Below are positions 62,301-64,000 of a stretch of 64,000 nt of DNA, in pieces (the stretch's first letter is position 1; each line of letters begins with the position of its first letter). A model generated the notes under the pieces. That model saw nothing but the letters and a program-made list of their open reading frames with translations. It searched no databases and was not told the DNA's origin. Made by a program: the position numbers and the translations under genes. This stretch comes from Liolophura sinensis (taxonomy: Eukaryota; Mollusca; Polyplacophora; Chitonida; Chitonidae). The DNA is taken from contig NC_088295.1 in assembly GCF_032854445.1 (NCBI RefSeq), positions 46,365,385 through 46,429,384 on the forward strand. The letters run 5' to 3'.

Positions 62301-62960
62301 TTAGTTCCATAGTCCTAAATATTTATTTGGAGACATGGCATTAAACCATATAATCATTCATCCTTTCGTACATTGTTTCCATATACAAACTGTAACACCT
62401 TAGATCCATTTGCCATATTGATTATTATATAGTTTATTTCTCACCATGAATTCTACATTTTGCTGTGTGAAAGAGTAACTGAGTGTGATTGATGCACCTC
62501 TTTAATTTGTTTTTGAAGACAAAGTAAACTGCATTGCTTGGGTTGGCAAGTGTAGGGGCTTCTCAAAAAGTATTGTAATTTTAGCAGCCTACACAGAACA
62601 ATGCTCTCAGAACATGCTTGAGAAACATCTTGCAAACATGCGAAAAGGTGGAAGAATTACAGTGCATTGAAATCCATATATCCACCTTGTTTTTACACAG
62701 TATATCTAGAACTGTATATTTTCCATATGATTGTAATGGTAAAAGTGTAGATGCTGGCTTTCCCATTGTTATTGCTTAGTTTCCTGCAGATCCTGGCAGG
62801 TACAGTTTTTGTGTGAAAAAAAAAAGAAAAGAAAAAAAAAAGTTAGTTGTTCGATCCCTGGCTGCTGTGTTAAATTTTCCATAATTTTATTTTTCAAGAT
62901 ACCTACGTAAGCCAAGTGTGGCCATCATTGCCAGATGGTTGGAGGAAGAACTTCATATAG
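42280..62960 (+). CDS. Popeye domain-containing protein (POPDC/BVES-like), 7 recognised exons, joined
   Basis: Join 42280-42517, 43130-43319, 44187-44309, 46561-46666, 47302-47454, 48590-48788 and 62899-62960. All junctions are GT-AG and phases agree (1, 2, 2, 0, 0, 1), giving 356 residues plus stop from the first recognised codon; vertebrate members are about 340-370. Numbered from there: N-glycosylation sites NDT (11-13) and NYT (27-29); three membrane segments (about 47-64, 70-93, 97-118); then the cytosolic Popeye domain with GESYA, the cAMP-cassette motif FIDSPEF (202-208), YGVS (218-221) where the family usually has FQVT, and CRYIFWPR. Residues 271-336 are a Gly/Ser-rich, then acidic tail. 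The family binds cAMP at plasma membranes of muscle and epithelial cells and affects ion channels and adhesion. The start codon is not located in these exons. Confidence 0.85.
43130..43319 (+). CDS. Popeye gene exon 2: second and third membrane segments, start of Popeye domain
   Basis: Acceptor gtgtggcag/ggttttt and donor atccag/gttcgt, phases 1 and 2. It encodes GFLLMSVWAWMILCA, DVFSWNFAFMVINGIQ and the EELEEVYDSLFAPLRV block, which is highly typical of POPDC proteins. Translation past the donor continues in frame for about 20 codons before TAA, so retention would truncate the protein. Confidence 0.9.
43977..44040 (+). mobile_element. SINE family 2 3' tail fragment
   Basis: aaatattcttgagtacggcg followed by accaatcaaat and an AT-rich tail, within intron 2. 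Confidence 0.65.
44187..44309 (+). CDS. Popeye gene exon 3: first half of the cAMP-binding domain
   Basis: Acceptor ggcctgcag/ggcgatg, donor tggggt/gtaagc, phase 2 on both sides. It encodes AMYKKLTSPEHCTLMTL, GESYATQS and DKLGLLVSG. The last roughly 27 bases and the donor are the founder of the 83-bp array that fills the following intron. The authentic donor GTAAGC is weaker than the GTAAGT in most array copies. Confidence 0.88.
44310..45722 (+). repeat. 83-bp intronic array derived from the exon 3 end and splice donor, about 17 units
   Basis: Each unit contains a donor-like ggggt/gtaagtg, a T-rich tract (ttgttttgtctctttgttct), an acceptor-like tttgtctgcag or tttgtctccag, and a degenerate copy of the exon end (taaaccagctggagctcacc then atgtctggggt, or the taaacaagctggacctcctc form). 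Two unit types alternate in blocks. Since 83 is not a multiple of 3, open frames here are accidental. The array lies directly against exon 3. Confidence 0.95.
46367..46525 (+). mobile_element. MITE copy A, internally deleted
   Basis: Terminal inverted repeats cttaattcttcaaccttttc and aaaaaggttgaagaattac. The interior (ttgattttggagacaaaact) matches copies at 60830 and 62448 but is about 60 bp shorter. It ends only about 36 bp before exon 4, so its right TIR lies where the branch point would be expected. Confidence 0.8.
46561..46666 (+). CDS. Popeye gene exon 4: cAMP-binding cassette
   Basis: Acceptor tcttctgtctcag/gattaa with a good pyrimidine tract, donor tacggg/gtaagc, phases 2 to 0. It encodes VINVYSSQTFLHHIYERQFI then DSPEFESSVTGEEKYG. 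The FIDSPEF motif matches the family's FxDSPEW-type cyclic-nucleotide contact sequence with a terminal Phe. Confidence 0.92.
46887..47039 (-). mobile_element. SINE family 2, 5'-truncated, in intron 4
   Basis: (ATTT)n, ttttatgccgtactcaagaa, and reversed body to ccatccgtaggttgctgga. A short duplication ttcatcac flanks it (46879-46886 and 47040-47047). Confidence 0.8.
47302..47454 (+). CDS. Popeye gene exon 5: end of Popeye domain
   Basis: Acceptor tttgattgacag/gtgtcc, donor gacaag/gtatta, phase 0 at both ends. It encodes VSIIGATSCRYIFWPRQALE, then LLIKEPYLANLMNIIIGRDI and ATKLYALNDK. CRYIFWPR and the following helix are strongly family-typical. Confidence 0.92.
47710..47870 (-). mobile_element. 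SINE family 2, 5'-truncated, in intron 5
   Basis: Reversed tail ttttacgccgtactcaagaa and reversed body through ccttcccacttacggcc; (ATTT)n at its left edge. Confidence 0.8.
48590..48788 (+). CDS. Popeye gene exon 6: low-complexity cytosolic tail
   Basis: Acceptor ttattccacag/gcgggc, donor gtgaag/gtaagg, phases 0 to 1. It encodes a Gly/Ser/Arg-rich segment (SLSSGGGRSGQTTRGSS) followed by an acidic stretch (DDSSIEDNEGNYDDSE). Popeye proteins generally have a variable, phosphorylatable tail here. If the donor is not used, the frame ends four codons later at TGA 48800-48802 (GKVV). Confidence 0.85.
49000..50225. other. last-intron sequence, unassigned
   Basis: AT-rich sequence between exon 6 and the 129-bp array. 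A 134-codon open frame at 49270-49674 looks like chance AT-rich translation. Nothing was recognised. Confidence 0.35.
50229..53449. repeat. 129-bp satellite-like array, about 25 units, in the last Popeye intron
   Basis: Units share gatatatccccaagattc, gcaagtcatagagaaaataa ggcattgttcatcac and gtattgtacaatagac. Variant sites (ctgca/ccaca, cct/cgt, gattca/gattct/gattcc, acg/aca/act) define subtypes. Two adjacent units at about 52945-53200 are virtually identical, marking recent duplication. Because 129 is a multiple of three, one plus frame stays open for 660 codons (50245-52227) and minus frames stay open for up to 256. This is best explained as a by-product of the period. One unit near 53310 has a small deletion. 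Confidence 0.95.
53450..54015. other. last-intron sequence, unassigned
   Basis: Nothing was recognised. Confidence 0.3.
54020..54150 (+). mobile_element. old SINE family 2 remnant
   Basis: Diverged atgtgggaaaatccgtcagt and tail gtaagtgaaaaatttttgag. Boundaries are uncertain. Confidence 0.45.
54151..57075. other. last-intron sequence, unassigned
   Basis: No recognisable exon or repeat. A short exon-like stretch at about 55200-55259 is discussed among rejected items. Confidence 0.3.
57080..58095 (+). pseudogene. LINE reverse transcriptase fragment, interrupted by a SINE
   Basis: Left of the SINE: EIFIIYVNDLLF, then LYGDDTTAYNHGTNLTELE, the catalytic region of a non-LTR RT with YGDD where FADD or YADD is usual. 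Right of it (57689-57934): KITTKLGVLFR in a neighbouring frame, then LYYKSFILQHIDYCCMIWG and LQKRAARLILNAP, the standard C-terminal block. The upstream RT motifs are missing and frames are broken, so it is a dead 3' fragment. It lies sense to the Popeye gene within its last intron. Confidence 0.75.
57260..57530 (+). mobile_element. SINE family 2, full length, inserted in the LINE fragment
   Basis: Long-head form: ggggccttcgtggctcagtt, the gctgcgtaatgacccagg block, the B-box region gagttcaagtctc, and tail atatgcttgagtatggcgt with (AAAT)n. A short aatcag repeat at both edges is a possible target duplication. Confidence 0.85.
58363..58401. repeat. (AT)n microsatellite
   Basis: About 20 uninterrupted AT units. 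Confidence 0.95.
58500..59320. other. last-intron sequence with possible eroded SINE
   Basis: Around 58745-58930 a tRNA-like ctcaggtttcaacctcgg and a tail resembling tctgactgttgttgttgtta suggest a very old SINE. No gene was recognised. Confidence 0.25.
59321..59348. repeat. (AT)n microsatellite
   Basis: About 14 uninterrupted AT units. Confidence 0.9.
59725..60275. mobile_element. foldback element with about 180-bp inverted arms
   Basis: The left arm has tttttgtatggtgggtattt and gggaccaccttttggtattt; the right arm carries the complement (aaatactaaaagttggtccc, aaatacccaccatacaaaaa). Similarity extends out to the gaaagag/ctctttc positions near 59735 and 60250. A loop of about 180 bp separates the arms. 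No protein is encoded. Confidence 0.8.
60285..60370 (+). mobile_element. SINE family 2, 3' end only
   Basis: ggtttcctcataccataatg, gtataagtgaaatattcttg and the aaaacaccagtcaaaat tail, immediately next to the foldback element. Confidence 0.7.
60830..61050 (+). mobile_element. MITE copy B
   Basis: Terminal inverted repeats ctaattcctcaaccttttgc and catgcgaaaaggttgaagaa. The interior is shared with copies A (46367) and C (62448). Confidence 0.8.
61283..61966. repeat. 57-bp minisatellite, about 12 units
   Basis: Unit parts are gaccattatcctcattttgt, agacttgttagctgtacatg and taactgacagacagt. Two units carry a 2-bp insertion (ctgaacagac). The period is 19 codons, so long frames stay open on both strands by arithmetic. 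Confidence 0.93.
62155..62300. repeat. 21-bp G-rich tandem repeat, about 6 units
   Basis: Unit gtttgggaggtacatattta; one unit contains a 14-base G run near 62231. The complement of this motif (atctcccaaacc) recurs near 60720-60800, upstream of MITE copy B. Confidence 0.85.
62448..62664 (+). mobile_element. MITE copy C
   Basis: The right TIR acatgcgaaaaggtggaaga is clear and the left TIR (gaattctacattttgc) is diverged. The interior parallels copy B in order (tttttgaagacaaag, ggcttctcaaaaagta, gaacatgc). Confidence 0.7.
62899..62960 (+). CDS. Popeye gene candidate terminal exon 7
   Basis: A good acceptor (tttatttttcaag/at) is followed by 62 bases that, in the phase left by exon 6, read DTYVSQVWPSLPDGWRKNFI and then TAG at 62958-62960. 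The phase match (1 to 1), pyrimidine tract, protein-like composition and immediate stop support it, but I cannot confirm conservation. If it is wrong, the real last exon lies elsewhere in the 14-kb intron or beyond the window, or the protein ends with GKVV after exon 6. Confidence 0.5.
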
Positions 62961-63810
62961 TAGGTCAGAAGGGCTGAATAATCGTCATCGGCATGCAATT
63001 ACCGGTATTTTTTTTATGCTGTTTTGGAAGTTAAGGTATACATGTGGCGGCACAAGTAATTTTCAGTTTATTATTAACAAAATAACCTCTGATTTCCAAG
63101 TAGCTTTTTGCTTGTTAATTCCTGCAATTTTTTTATTTCATGTGGTCTGTACTTTAGGCAGGTGGGCAGTTCATTTAGCACCGAGTGTTAAAAACATTCA
63201 CTGGATATATAGGGGCCTGTACGTAGCATTTCTCAGAGCTGATATGGTAGCTAGTAGACAGTTATTCTTGTAACGATATGCTGAAGGTAATATGTCGATC
63301 GTTTTAACTGCTGCCAAATGAGCATGTTTGATTTTAGATCCTCATGTTGATCTGTTTTACTTGAAATCTGAGGTTTGAGGATCCATGGCTTAGTTTTTGT
63401 TTGCATTTCTACTTTCCATGTTTTATCTGTATGGAATCTATAATACCTAGAATAATGCATCTGATGGGTTCTTTTCTTTTCTCCATTTACTTAATTGCAC
63501 CTTGATTTGTTTGCTACCTCTTTATGCAATATGGGCTGGACATCTTTATAATTGTTTAAAATCGGTCATTGGCTTTTAGATCCTACAATAATGTATAGAA
63601 ACACAGAATCTTTTTATGGATGAATGCTTATGAATCAAGGAATAATTAATTGTACACGTGTTGGTAATGGCCATTTTTTTTTCCTGTCAGTTCATTCTTT
63701 TGACTTGCATGTTGTGCAAGCTCCACCTTGCTATTTTGAAACACTGCAGACTTGAATAATACAATACACCAACACGTTGCCTTGAAAATAAAATCTGAGA
63801 CGTTTTTACC
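62961..63810 (+). other. candidate 3' untranslated region of the Popeye gene
   Basis: T-rich sequence follows the TAG and contains no recognisable exon. The hexamer AATAAA at 63787-63792 lies about 830 bases downstream and would set a polyadenylation site near 63805-63820. Confidence 0.35.
63787..63792 (+). terminator. candidate polyadenylation signal AATAAA
   Basis: Canonical hexamer, to my reading the first in this orientation after the candidate stop codon at 62958. A TGTTTGTGTG-like GT-rich element follows about 30 bases later (near 63820). Confidence 0.35.
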
Positions 63811-64000
63811 TATAAAATGTTTGTGTGCACCTTAAAGCCATATACCATAATTAAACTTGAAGGTATTATTGAACCGTGGGGAATTTTAAGGAAAGAAGCG
63901 AAAATACAACGGCAATATCTTTGTGGTTCAAGATGGCAATCAAAAAAGATTTGACGAATGCACGTGCAAACAGCCATGACGAATGATGTCAACCATTGGT

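Overview
This is a eukaryotic (animal) window: one intron-rich host gene sits among many degenerate transposons, tRNA-derived SINEs and tandem arrays. The dominant SINE family has a tRNA-like head (cctccgtggctcagttggtt) and a 3' tail containing aatattcttgagtacggcgt followed by (AAAT)n. A second SINE family ends in a cgttaaaccccaagcactca-type tail. I associate both with lophotrochozoans, most likely a mollusc, but that is pattern memory and not a search result. Nothing bacterial was seen.

Layout. 1-25 kb is a transposon graveyard: SINE copies; an ORF1 remnant with coiled coil and RNA-binding-like domain (3.1-4.1 kb); a degenerate LINE with gag-like, RT and RNase H domains (5.1-8.3 kb); an L1/Tx1-like endonuclease ORF2 remnant (8.7-10.5 kb); an inverted repeat at 17.1 kb; a 29-bp CpG-rich array at 22.9-23.5 kb; and a foldback element at 24.6-25.05 kb. 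A CpG-dense patch with ETS-type GGAA motifs and consensus splice donors lies at 25.1-25.65 kb and may be a promoter and first exon. 26-42 kb holds an inverted Penelope-like element (29.3-31.8 kb), a mariner-like remnant with a SINE inside it (33.6-34.1 kb), a 47-bp array (35.8-37.05 kb) and more SINEs.

42.3-63 kb carries a Popeye-domain (POPDC/BVES-like) gene on the + strand. Seven exons join in consistent phases: 42280-42517, 43130-43319, 44187-44309, 46561-46666, 47302-47454, 48590-48788, and a candidate terminal exon 62899-62960. Together they give 356 residues plus stop: a glycosylatable N-terminus, three membrane segments, the Popeye cAMP-binding domain and a low-complexity tail. The initiation codon is not firmly placed; a 13-codon phase-0 exon at 25600-25638 is a speculative candidate.

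The introns are unusual. Intron 3 contains about 17 copies of an 83-bp unit copied from the 3' end of exon 3 plus its splice donor, so the intron is packed with decoy 5' splice sites and potential 31-nt pseudo-exons that would all cause premature stops. The roughly 14-kb last intron holds a 3.2-kb array of 129-bp units that stays open for 660 codons on one strand, a LINE fragment split by a SINE, foldback elements, a 57-bp array and members of a small MITE family. No functional tRNA or rRNA genes, CRISPR arrays or bacterial-type operons were found.
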